Source: Brassica napus (lineage: Eukaryota > Streptophyta > Magnoliopsida > Brassicales > Brassicaceae). From it: 64,000 bases of DNA. The stretch's first letter is position 1. Every line of letters begins with the position of its first letter. The stretch spans positions 45,951,218 through 46,015,217 of the forward strand of contig NC_063448.1 of NCBI RefSeq assembly GCF_020379485.1, read 5' to 3'. The notes beneath the pieces were generated by a model, which was given only the letters and a program-made list of their open reading frames with translations, was not told the DNA's origin and did no database searches. Position numbers and translations under genes: made by a program. Positions 24,619-34,542 of the stretch are shown in pieces.

Positions 24619-26736
24619 ATGGACCCTAACCATCCTTCTAATGCCTCCTTTGTCCCCGGTCATGTCACTCCTCCCAACCAACCCGTTCTCCATGTACGAC
24701 CTATTAACCTGTCTAACAATGTCTATTCCCATCCCGAGTTCCAGCTCCAGCCTCAGTTCCAGCCCAGGCCCCAGTTCCAACCTAGGCCTCAGTTCCAGCC
24801 CTGTCCCCAGTTCATGCCCCAGCCCCAGCAGCAAACGGCTCCTTCTCAGTTAGCTCTTGTTCTGGTGCAGGCGCAGCCTTCCATAAACTATCCTCCTTAC
24901 GACGACGTAAGTTTGGATCTAACTTCTTATAGTTTAAACTCAATTTGGTTTGGTCTTCTTCTTTTATGAAATGCTGACCTTTTTTTATGTGTGTAGATGA
25001 TTTTTGAGGCAATTAGGGACTTGAACGAACCTGATGGTTCAAGCAAGTCGAGGATCTCGAGGCGTATCAAGAGATCGAACGCCGTTTTGCCTCCTAGTCA
25101 CGCGGTTTTGGTGACTTACCATCTCAAGACGTTGAGGAGGAGTGGCTTTCTCACCATGGTTAACAACTTATACAAGATCGCTGCTGCTGCTCCTCCTCCT
25201 CGGCAAAGAGTGGCTGTTGCGGCAGACCTGGTCGCTCCCAGATATGAGGTTCCTCCGATGAACTCCTCTCCGCTTGATATGCTAGGACAGTCAAGCCGTG
25301 AGCTACCCGAGTTGCCTGTAACAGATCCGAACCAGGTGGTTACTGAGTCGGCAAACAGACGACCTGACCGTCCAAGGAGGGACGGATCTGTTCCGATCTC
25401 TCCAACTGCGGGTGCAACTCTAGGTCTTCCATATCCGAGTATGTATGCAAGCATGCTACAAAGGGGGAGGCCACCGAGTCCTAGAGCTGCTGTGAGCGAG
25501 AGTAAGAGGCTATGCATAGGTGAATCTAGCGGTGGAGTCGTCATCGCTGCTCCAGCTGGTGGAGAACTGTGGCCGTTGCGTCAAGGATGTGGCGTGGACT
25601 TGGATGTACACCTAACATCGTTTGGAACAGGCCTAGAGAGGTAATTTCTTATCCCATATATTAGAGCACCCGCAGCGGTATAAATTCTGCAAAGTTTCTC
25701 TTGACAAAAAGTTTAATATTACAAAAATATAGAACAATAAATAACAGACAAGTGGCCAACGCTTCTCATGACTTCGGACAAAATCTCTTCATAAAGAGAC
25801 GTTTTCTTGTCTCTCTCATCTGTTTCTTTACCTTCTTTTTTTCATGTATTATTTTAATTACTGAGAGATCTATTGAGAATTGCACCAATGCTGATGGCCT
25901 TACAATCTTTGTCATGTTGATTGAGATAGATTCGCGATATCTCTGTAAAGGCTATTTCTTTATTGCAATCATTTGTTAATTAAAATCATTGCCGGGTTGT
26001 CTGTTTTCGAAATTTTAAAAACTGACTAATTTCGAGATGTTGTCTTATTATATTCATGTCCCCTCGCTTTTGTTTTTTTTTTTTATCTGGTTGGTGTTGT
26101 TTCGCTTTATCTTGTTTATTGCATCTTTTTCTTCTCATTAAAAATGTATTTCAATAGGTATAAGAGTTTCTAATATTTTATTTAAATATTTATTGTCTTG
26201 TCTTGTTTTGAATTTGGTGAAGAACTTTATACATAACTTGTTTGCCTTTTATGAACCTAGAGTGCCACACCATCGTCCATCAGGGCAGCTACTGGGACAT
26301 CAGAGTCTGCCTATGGAGAACTCAAGAGAAAGCTTGACTTTGCTGTAAGTTTAGTTGATTATGATGAAAGAGTCTTGTCCTTTATTTGATTTGTTTATTA
26401 AGGCTGAAGCATAACTTCTTTTGCTTTCAGTGCGAGAAAGCAAAAGAAATCTTGGATATGTTGAATGCTGGTATTGAGAACTACGACTTTATAGAAATGT
26501 TGCAAGCTAGACAGGAGGTGGAAGGACTAATACGAATGTTGAGTGTGGAGCCACATGCCATGAGACAAGTGCAGCCACAGGTCGTGGAAGAAGTGGAGGC
26601 ACCACCCGTGGAACAGCCACAAGCCGTTGAAGAAGTGCAGTCAGGGGAGGCAGCAGCACAGACTGGAGATGAAACCCAAGGAGAGGAACATGGACAAGAA
26701 GTTGTGGAAGGAGAACAAGCACAGCCCCAGCCTTAG
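24619..26736 (+). CDS. Linker-histone-like (H1/H5 winged-helix) nuclear protein, 4 exons
   Basis: Exons by splice sites and phase are 24619-24906, 24997-25640, 26263-26344 and 26431-26736, giving 439 residues. Introns are GT...AG. Residues 1-96 are Pro/Gln-rich with tandem QFQPRP-type repeats. About residues 91-160 form an H1/H5-type winged helix: YPPYDDMIFEAIRDLNE, then SSKSRISRRIK, HAVLVTYHLKTLRRSGFL and a final YKI. Such domains bind linker or nucleosomal DNA. A Pro/Ser/Arg-rich linker follows, then a probable helix (YGELKRKLDFACEKAKEIL) and a Glu/Gln/Val-rich acidic tail. The lysine-rich tail of canonical H1 is absent, so it resembles the plant winged-helix/H1-domain transcription-factor-like proteins rather than core H1. 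The ATG follows a CAG splice-acceptor-like site, so a 5' UTR intron is possible. No breaks seen; the only intact non-transposon gene found. Confidence 0.88.
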
Positions 26737-28116
26737 CCTCAGACCAAAGCTGAGGCAATGCAAGGAGCCCTGATCTGATTTCTGAAGAATAATTGTCCGA
26801 GAAAGACAGCCTAGACAATAGCCTTGGTGTTTATGTTTAGGAGTGTTCTTTTTTAATAGTTGTTGCATCTATCTTTATTTTAAACTCATTTTTCATTTTT
26901 AGTTTAATAGTTTGGTATAGAAGGCATTGTGTTGTCGTTGTGTCTCTAACTAACCGAACAGTAAGAGGTTGTTGTAATTAAGAGGGATATTTCCAGTGTT
27001 GGATGTTTTCTTTTTTACATCAATCTAAGTTTCTTTTTCTCCAATCTTCCATTCTATTCTCATTTGTTTATATGCTAGTTCAGGGAGGTTGAATCTTAGT
27101 TCCATATTATTGTCTTTACTCCGGAGAACTATCTTCTAGTTTTAAATCTGTTATATTTTGTAAAATGGATAAAGTAGTTGATGTATTATTCTTTTGTTAA
27201 AGCTGAGAAAATCCATTCTAAATATAAACAGAGTTAAATTCGTAGGGAAGCTTGAAAGAAGATTAAAATGACAATAGGCATCATACAAGAAAGCTCCCAA
27301 CAGCAGATAACAAGTTCAAGAAAATAGAGAGAAAGGGACCAAGAATGCCATCCATTGTAATATAAACAAAAATAGGTCCAAACCAAGAGCATAAGGTCAA
27401 TGATCTGCAGGCAGGAGGTTTTGTAACCAAGGAAGACTTTTTCTAGCAATGTATGATTGGTACCAGTGATCATGGCTATCTCCATCGCAGCCCTATTACC
27501 TGCAGACAAAGTATTGTGTAAAGACAATAATCTCATCCATGAGACTGCGGAGAAGTGGGAACTATTAAGGCTGAAGCATAACTTCTCTAGCTTGGTCCAT
27601 AGAATATTCAAAACTACTAAAGCTTGACCTGCACGCCCATGCGGATTTGATTTTTACATTTTTATAAATTATTTAATGACATTTTTAAGTATATAGGTTA
27701 TATATATTTTTAGATTCATACAAACTTACCCGACTAGGATGAATCCAAACTATACCATGTCAGAAAATTTATAATACCCGAAGATAATTTAATTTTAAAA
27801 TCCAAAAATTCGATTCCCGTCATAATTGATTTGTATCCGAACGTATACTTGAGTACTCATGTCTAACTGGTTAGTTAAATAAATAAAAACAATTTTGTTA
27901 ACATATTTGAATTTTTGTCACTAATGGATCAATTTCATTTAAACATGTGAAATTATTATGGTTAATAAGTAAAATAAATGACATTGAATTATTATGGTAA
28001 ATATAATTAATAAAATAGTTTGAAAAAGTGAAAACAAAATGTAAAAGTCATAATAAAACAATTAAATGAAAATAATAAATGAACTGGTTAGAATTTGTTA
28101 AAAAGAAAATGAAAAT
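26737..28116. other. 3' flank of the H1-like gene and AT-rich DNA
   Basis: 26737-27100 is likely 3' UTR and downstream DNA. A minus-strand frame at 27234-27611 is hydrophobic (LMLLVWTYFCLYYNGW) but matches nothing I know and probably is not a gene. A 24-bp word, TATTAAGGCTGAAGCATAAC plus TTCT, is shared exactly by intron 3 of the H1-like gene (26396-26419) and by 27563-27586. The rest is AT-rich with no gene seen. Confidence 0.45.
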
Positions 28117-28160
28117 CTGTAAAAATTCATTTTTTTTTTTTGGCGACCTGTAAAAATTCA
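28117..28160 (-). mobile_element. Tiny retroposed insert, 18 nt, 13-bp target duplication
   Basis: CTGTAAAAATTCA occurs at 28117-28129 and 28148-28160. The 18-nt insert reads, on the minus strand, GTCGCC followed by twelve A residues. Fourth example of the same architecture in the window. Confidence 0.8.
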
Positions 28161-28794
28161 CTTAAAAATAGACAAATATTATTTTATATTTCAATTTTAA
28201 TGAAATATATAGATGTCTCATATTTGGATTGGCTATTAAGATGACTCAGCAGTTCTGCCTCGACTAGAGACTGTACTAATGAGAAAGACCTTTAGGCTTC
28301 AGCTGTGAAACAACGTAATTCCTTCGTGATCTAGTACAAGCAAGTGATACACGATATGTTTTGTATCTGCTCGACCAAGAAGCCCCTATATATATTGCAT
28401 TTGTATAGTTCTAGGTCCTTAAAAAGCATGTATTAAAATGGTAACAATTTAGTTCGGTGTATTATTATAAAATTTTCTTAACTGGGTTTATGTATTTCTT
28501 CAAATATATTATTCTTTTACGATTAGTTTTATCAGTCAATTGCTAAACTGTTTCTAGGTATACCAAAGCATATAACCTTATGTTCTTGCACTTCTAACAT
28601 AGATTAGATATGAACTAAAACGAGTACACGAAAGCAATAGATTTTGAAACATGGAAAATATTTTTGGAAAATATAAGAATAGAAACATCTTAGATATTAT
28701 ATATATATATATATATACATATATAATGAAGCATTAAACATGATTTAAATTGAAGTAATATTATATAAACATTATACAGTTTAACCAAAGTCGG
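28161..28794. other. AT-rich intergenic stretch
   Basis: No gene seen. A short TA-repeat lies at about 28695-28720. Confidence 0.55.
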
Positions 28795-28802
28795 TTCTTA
28801 GA

Positions 28803-29311
28803 CCATCTCCAATGTATTTCTCTATTTTTTCTTCTAAAATAAAGGAACTCTATAATATAGATGGATTTGTCTCCAGTGTATTCATCTATTTCTTCCTCTA
28901 AAAAGGAATATTCTTGATATATATTTTTTTAATTTTACAAATAATACATTTTATTTGTGAAAGTTGAAAACCAACCCCATTTAGTTTAACATTCATAAAA
29001 TTATGATATTATTTACACTGAATATTTTTATAGAAACTATTATGTAAATAAAAAGTATGATTATATGTTTATATAAACAGTATATTTCACTAAAAAGTAT
29101 TTATTTTGGTTATAATTGTTAAACTAAAAAAATATTTGATCATTTTGTGAATAAAAAAATATGTCTCTATTATAGATGAATGTTATTTTTTCCTCTAAAT
29201 ATAGATGTGAAAATAACAATCTCTATTTTAGAGAAAGAAATAGAGTAGGATTGGAGTGATTTTACCTATATATGTTATTATAGAGGCAAATATAGAAGTG
29301 AGTTTGAGATG
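28803..29311. mobile_element. hAT-type MITE, about 509 bp
   Basis: The ends CCATCTCCAATG and (inverted) GTTTGAGATG form short terminal repeats, followed inward by inverted TCTATTT and CCTCTAAAATA-type words. Flanks TTCTTAGA (28795-28802) and CTCTTAGA (29312-29319) match at 7 of 8 positions, consistent with an 8-bp hAT duplication. The left end carries a local tandem repeat of its own terminus (CTCCAATGTATTTCTCTATTT and CTCCAGTGTATTCATCTATTT). Confidence 0.75.
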
Positions 29312-29319
29312 CTCTTAGA

Positions 29320-30127
29320 AGTTACGAGCAAGTACACTATCTTAGGTCCATAATCTGTTATACTAAAAACACTAGTGCCACAGAGAAACAGATAAACAAA
29401 TTCAGTTGATGAGATATAAAAAATTTTGAATTAAAAAAGATGTAGAAACCAGAAATATAGAGGCATCTATTAAGAAACGTAAAAATATGATTTACGGCAG
29501 TTAGAACAATAAATTAAGTTAGTTTTTCTGAATTTTTTTCTTTTTAATAACGTAGTAGTTTCGAATATTTGACTCATTGGTCTCCATATTCATCGTTTTG
29601 AAAATTTCCATTTAAACACAACTGAGGATTTTAACCCAGGGAAAAACATAACTATTGTTTTATGTTAGGGAAATTGGGCTGAATAGCTAAAAAATTAAAC
29701 ATATTTAAGAATCTAACTAAAAAAAGAGTCACCATTATTACTATATTATATATTATATTGCCTTTAGTAGCCGGTCACTAAAATATCAAACACTTTCTTC
29801 TTTAATTACCAGTCACCACCACCGTCGTCTATTTCTTAATCACCATTGCCTTTTTTATTGTCGACACTTCCACTACAATCATCACAAATCTGTAATCTTT
29901 GTTCAGTACTTTATATGTTTCTAAGCCACAATCCTATCAACCATCATTTCTTCCTCCATAATCACCACCGCCTCCATCAACTCTGTTATTTTGTCACTCG
30001 GCCACCGCTATGTCATCATTTTTTTTTGTTGAATTATTAAAATCTGTAATCTTCGTTTTCATATTTTTGTCATCACATCCTTCAAAACACCTCCATCTCT
30101 TTGATATCATTCACCACACGTATATAC
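29320..30127. other. Intergenic, no gene supported
   Basis: The short plus frame at 29846-30040 is a low-complexity Leu/His/Cys-rich translation without a domain. The stretch around 29815-30110 has repeated CACCACC words. Confidence 0.5.
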
Positions 30128-30500
30128 TATGATATTTGAACAATATGTACTATGCTATTTCGTTGTTATTATTTTATTTTAATAATGCTTCATATTATGT
30201 ACTATGTGCATGTTTTGATATTTGAATTAGGGTTTATATTCTTTTTTAGGGTTCAGTGATTAGTGTTTTGGGTTTAGTTTACGGACGGTTTGGTTTGACA
30301 TTATGGTAAATATTACATGTTTCTCTTCAATCGTACACATTTCAAAATTTGAACAATAAGTACTATACTATTTTGTTTGTTACTATTCTATTTTGGTAAT
30401 GCTTCATATTATGTACATAATGCATATTTTGATATTTAGGTTAGAGTTTATATTTTCTTTTAGGGTTTAGTGATTAGTGTTTGAGTTTGGGTGTAGAAAT
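30128..30500 (+). repeat. Diverged tandem duplication, period about 213 bp
   Basis: Units at about 30128-30285 and 30341-30498 share TTTGAACAATAxGTACTATxCTATTT, AATGCTTCATATTATGTAC, TTTTGATATTT, TTTAGGGTTxAGTGATTAGTGTTT in the same order. Just downstream, 30825-30915 holds a smaller duplication (ATTATCGATAGTTTTTTTTA then TGTGATCATTTTATTTATAT, twice). Confidence 0.75.
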
Positions 30501-31024
30501 CAGCCATAGATATCAAGGAGGTGAACACAATATGGTCTTATCCAATTAAAATATACAATATCAGTTTACAATGCTACTAGTTTACCATAGGGTTAATTTG
30601 CCAACTAACCAATTTTGGGATCAATATTAAGAATATAGTTATCGATTTGACATAATTAAATGATATCACTTATTTTCCATTTCCATCCGGTTTTAACCTT
30701 GTGTCTTACAGGTACACGGTAAATAAAATAATTAATGACGTTAAAATTAAAAAAAATGAGAGGAAGTTACGAGACATGGGTAATGATAGTGATGGAAGAA
30801 AACAGTGACGGTTATGAAAAATATTATCGATAGTTTTTTTTATATATGTGATCATTTTATTTATATATATTATCGATAGTTTTTTTTATATGTGATCATT
30901 TTATTTATATATATAAAATATTTTTTGTTGTTATTATATAATTTTTTTCCGATGGATCGGATCAATTTTTATTAAAAATATGGAACAAAAATATAATTAA
31001 TATATCATGGGTTGATCAGATTGG

Positions 31025-32869
31025 ACATTAAACAAATTATGACATAAAAACCTTATTTTTTCCATCGAACACATTTTTCAAAAAAGTGAACAATATTGTT
31101 TTCACAGTTGAGTTATTTTGACTTTTATTTTCCATATGGTTTTGAAAGCTTTCAAATCAACCATCGAATTGATACATGTCATTTTAATGTTTTTAGTCGT
31201 ATACTTAAGAAAAACTTACATTTTTGTAATTTAAAGTCGTTTTAAAAAATTCAAAATATAACATCTAAGAAAAAATCTAACATATAAGAAAATTCTAACA
31301 TATAAGGTATCCTCATTTTTGTATTTTAAAGTCATTTAAAAAAAAAATAACATATAAGGTATCCTCATTTTTGTAATTTAAAGTCATTTTAAAAAATTCA
31401 AAATATTACATATAAGAAAAAATCTAATTTTTTTATTATATGGTTAATGTGATTGTTTATTTTTTTAATAATATAAAATTAAACAAAATGAAGGAAGATG
31501 CAAAAATTGTTATCAAATCTATATTATTCATAATCATTAATTGCCATATATATTTAAATCATATTAGGTAATTTCGTAGCTTTTATTTAGGGAACAAATA
31601 CACACTTCTTATATTTTAGGTTAATATAATGTTCTCTAGTGAACATTAAACAAATTATGACATAAAAACCTTATTTTTTTCCTCGAACACAATTTTGAAA
31701 AAGTGAATAGTATTATTTTCACAGTTGAATTATTTTGACTTTTAACTTACATATGGTTTTGAAAGCTTTCAAATCAACCATCGAAGTGATACATGTCATT
31801 TTAATGTTTTTAGTCGTATACTTTAGGAAAACTTACATTTTTGTAATTTAAAGTTGTTTTAAAAAATTCAAAATATAACATATAAGAAAAAATCTAACAT
31901 ATACGGTGTCCTCATTTTTGTATTTTAAAGTCGTTTTTTTTTAAAAAAATAGCATATAAGATTTCCTCATTTTTGTAATTTAAAGTCATTTTAAAAAATT
32001 CAAAATATAACATATAAGAAAAAATCTAATTTTTTATTATATGGTTAATGTGATTGTTTATTTTTTTAATAATATAAAATTAAACAAAAATGAAGAAGAA
32101 TGCAAAAATTGTAATCAAATCTTTATTATTCATAATCATTAATTGTCATATATATGTAAATCATATTAGGTAATTCTGTAGCTTTTATTTAAGGAAAGAA
32201 TACACACTTCTTATATTTTAGGTTAATATAATGTTCTCTAGTGGACATTAAACAAAATATGACATAAAAACCTTATATTTTTCTAACGAACACATTCTTG
32301 AAAAAAGTGAACAGTATTGTTTTCACAGTTAAATTATTTTGACTTTTATCTTCCATATGGTTTTGAAAGCTTTCAAATCAACCATCGAATTGATACATGT
32401 CATTTTAATGTTTTTAGTTATATACTTAAGGAAAACTTACATTTTTGTAATTTAAAGTCGTTTTAAAAAAATTCAGAAGATAACATATAAAAAAATTCTA
32501 ACATATAAGAAAAATATAACATATAAGGTGTCTTCATTTTTGTATTTTAAAGTCGTTTAAAAATATATATATAACATATAAAGATTTCCTCATTTTTGTA
32601 ATTTAAAGTCATTTTAAAAAATTCAAAATATAGCATATAAGAAAAAATCTAATTTTTTTATTATATTGTTAATGTGATTGTTTAAGTTTTTTTAATAATA
32701 TAAATTTAAACAAAAATGAAGAAGGATGCAAAAATTGTTATCAAATCTTTATTATTCATAATCATTGATTCTCGTATATATGTAAATCATATTAGGTAAT
32801 TCCTTAGCTTTTATTTAAGGAAAGAATACACACTTCATATATTTTAGGTTAATATAATGTTCTCTAGTG
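31025..32869 (+). repeat. Threefold tandem repeat, unit about 600-625 bp
   Basis: Units start at ACATTAAACAAA(T/A)TATGAC at 31025, 31643 and 32245 and end about 32869. Each unit contains, in order, ACATAAAAACCTTAT, GTTTTGAAAGCTTTCAAATC, ACATGTCATTTTAATGTTTT, repeated short ACATATAAG / TCCTCATTTTTGTA words, a AAACAAAATGAAG segment and TTATATTTTAGGTTAATATA. Units differ by scattered substitutions and small indels. No coding frame persists, so this is an AT-rich satellite-like array. Confidence 0.9.
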
Positions 32870-33303
32870 TTATATAATTATGGAATAATATGACACCATT
32901 AGATTAAACTATACTTTATATTAGATGCTCTAGAATTCTTTGAAATGGAATTTAGAAGGCATTTAGAGTGTTGCCTAGGATTTAAGGTTTTTTTTTTCTA
33001 ATTTTTCAAATGATTCTCAATTAATATATAGGGGATATATATATATATATATATATATATCAAAATTAACCATATAATACACCAAACGTACTGTATATGA
33101 AAGTGAAGTCTGACTATGTCATTTATATGTTCACATGTAAATAATATCAAGTCTAAATATATGCCTTATTAATTTGAACAGTAAAACCGGTCGGGTTAAT
33201 ATAATTGATACTCGGGAGGGTGAACCGGACTGTTTGCTGTAAATTAATTCGATTTGTTTCAAATCTGTTTGCAATGGTCTTGATGAATCACTATTGAAAA
33301 AAG
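32870..33303. other. AT-rich flank between the tandem array and the MULE-like block
   Basis: No gene seen; an (AT)n run of about 22 bp lies at 33039-33060. The minus frame at 33131-33346 is not credible. Confidence 0.5.
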
Positions 33304-34204
33304 GGAGAATTGCCAAGTGTGACTCAAAACTTGGAGTCAAATCCAAAACAATACCCCAACTTGGGTCAAAGGCAAAAGTAACCTAAAACGCTATTGAAAT
33401 TACAACTATCCCCTTGTGATCAAATAAGAAAACGAAATTTTTTTTACGTTTCTACCCCTCGCAAGTCGTCTGTTTAGACGACTTGAAAATAAGTCGTCCA
33501 GACGACTTAACTGAAAGTCGTCTGGACAGTTAGTCTTAAACATAATTTAAAAATTTTGTAAAAAATATTTTGATAAGTGAAAAATGAGAATTATGTAATT
33601 AACATATGTCTTAGGAGGTATAAATTAAGATATAACAAATTTCAATTGTTTTCAGCATAGATGAGTGAAAGTAGTGAGTCATGATATTCTTAAGTTTATG
33701 TTTCATCAACATATGTTGTAGTATTGTATGTGTTCTTAGGGTTAGATTTTGGAAAGCATTAAAACCGTTTTTGAAAATTTTTAAAATTACTTATGCGTGT
33801 TCATTTCTGTGTATAGTAAACACTATTTAAGTATAATTTGATTTTATAACGTGGTTAGTTAGTTAATCTAGTCATTTTAGTTTAGGGGTTCATTTTAGGG
33901 TCTAGGACGACTTAATATTTTGTCGTCTGAAAACAGACGACTAAATATTAAGTCGTCTGTTGTACATTATCAGCCAGAATAAGTCGTCTAAACCGGACCA
34001 AACCTTAAAGTTTACCAATGTACTTTTAAAGCTAACCGGATTATTTACCCAATATATAAGGTGATTTTTATTTTTTTTGTTTCATTTTTCGCGAAATTCA
34101 GAAACCCTAACAGTTCTCTCTCAAAGGCGATTTCGAATTCCCACGATTTCCGAACAAACCATCGTTCTCAACGTCGGCTATCTATCTCACCGTTGTCGCC
34201 GCAG

Positions 34205-34445
34205 CTTCTTCTAACCCTAGCGCCGCCGATTCCTCTAAACCCTAGCGCCGCCGATTCCTCTAAACCCTAGCGCCGCCGCTTCCACTATTTCCGAACAAAC
34301 CGTCGCCCTCGCCACCGTGGTCACCAACGTTCTCACCGCCGCTTCCTCTAAACACTAGCGCCGCCGCTTCTTCTAAACCCTAGCGCCGCCGCTTCTTCTC
34401 TGTAAACCTTAGCGCCGTTTCTCTGTAAACCCTAACGCCGCTAAG
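34205..34445 (+). repeat. Telobox-containing minisatellite in the Ulp1-like gene leader
   Basis: About seven imperfect units of 24-30 bp built on TAAACCCTAGCGCCGCCG are seen at about 34207, 34234, 34260, 34350, 34374, 34402 and 34424. AAACCCTA is the plant telobox, common in promoters of translation and cell-cycle genes. The array lies just upstream of the first proposed exon (34543), where a promoter or 5' UTR is expected. Confidence 0.8.
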
Positions 34446-34542
34446 TCATCAATCTCGAGGAAAAGATGAACATAAAACGTTGTCTCTATCAATTTACTCA
34501 TTCTCACCGTTTCACGTTTATTTTTTCAGATCTATAACCGCA

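Noticed and set aside
24499..25544. Minus-strand frames opposite the H1-like gene
   Set aside because: They mirror the Pro/Gln repeat and winged-helix exons; the plus-strand gene explains the sequence.
26507..26868. Minus-strand frames at the end of the H1-like gene
   Set aside because: Antisense translation of the acidic tail exon, low complexity.
27234..27611. 125-codon minus-strand hydrophobic frame as a membrane protein
   Set aside because: No family resemblance and no gene structure; possible decayed fragment only.
29640..30680. Second MULE bounded by GGGAAATTGGGC-type and TTAATTTGCC-type ends
   Set aside because: The candidate ends are not inverted copies of each other and no target duplication was found.
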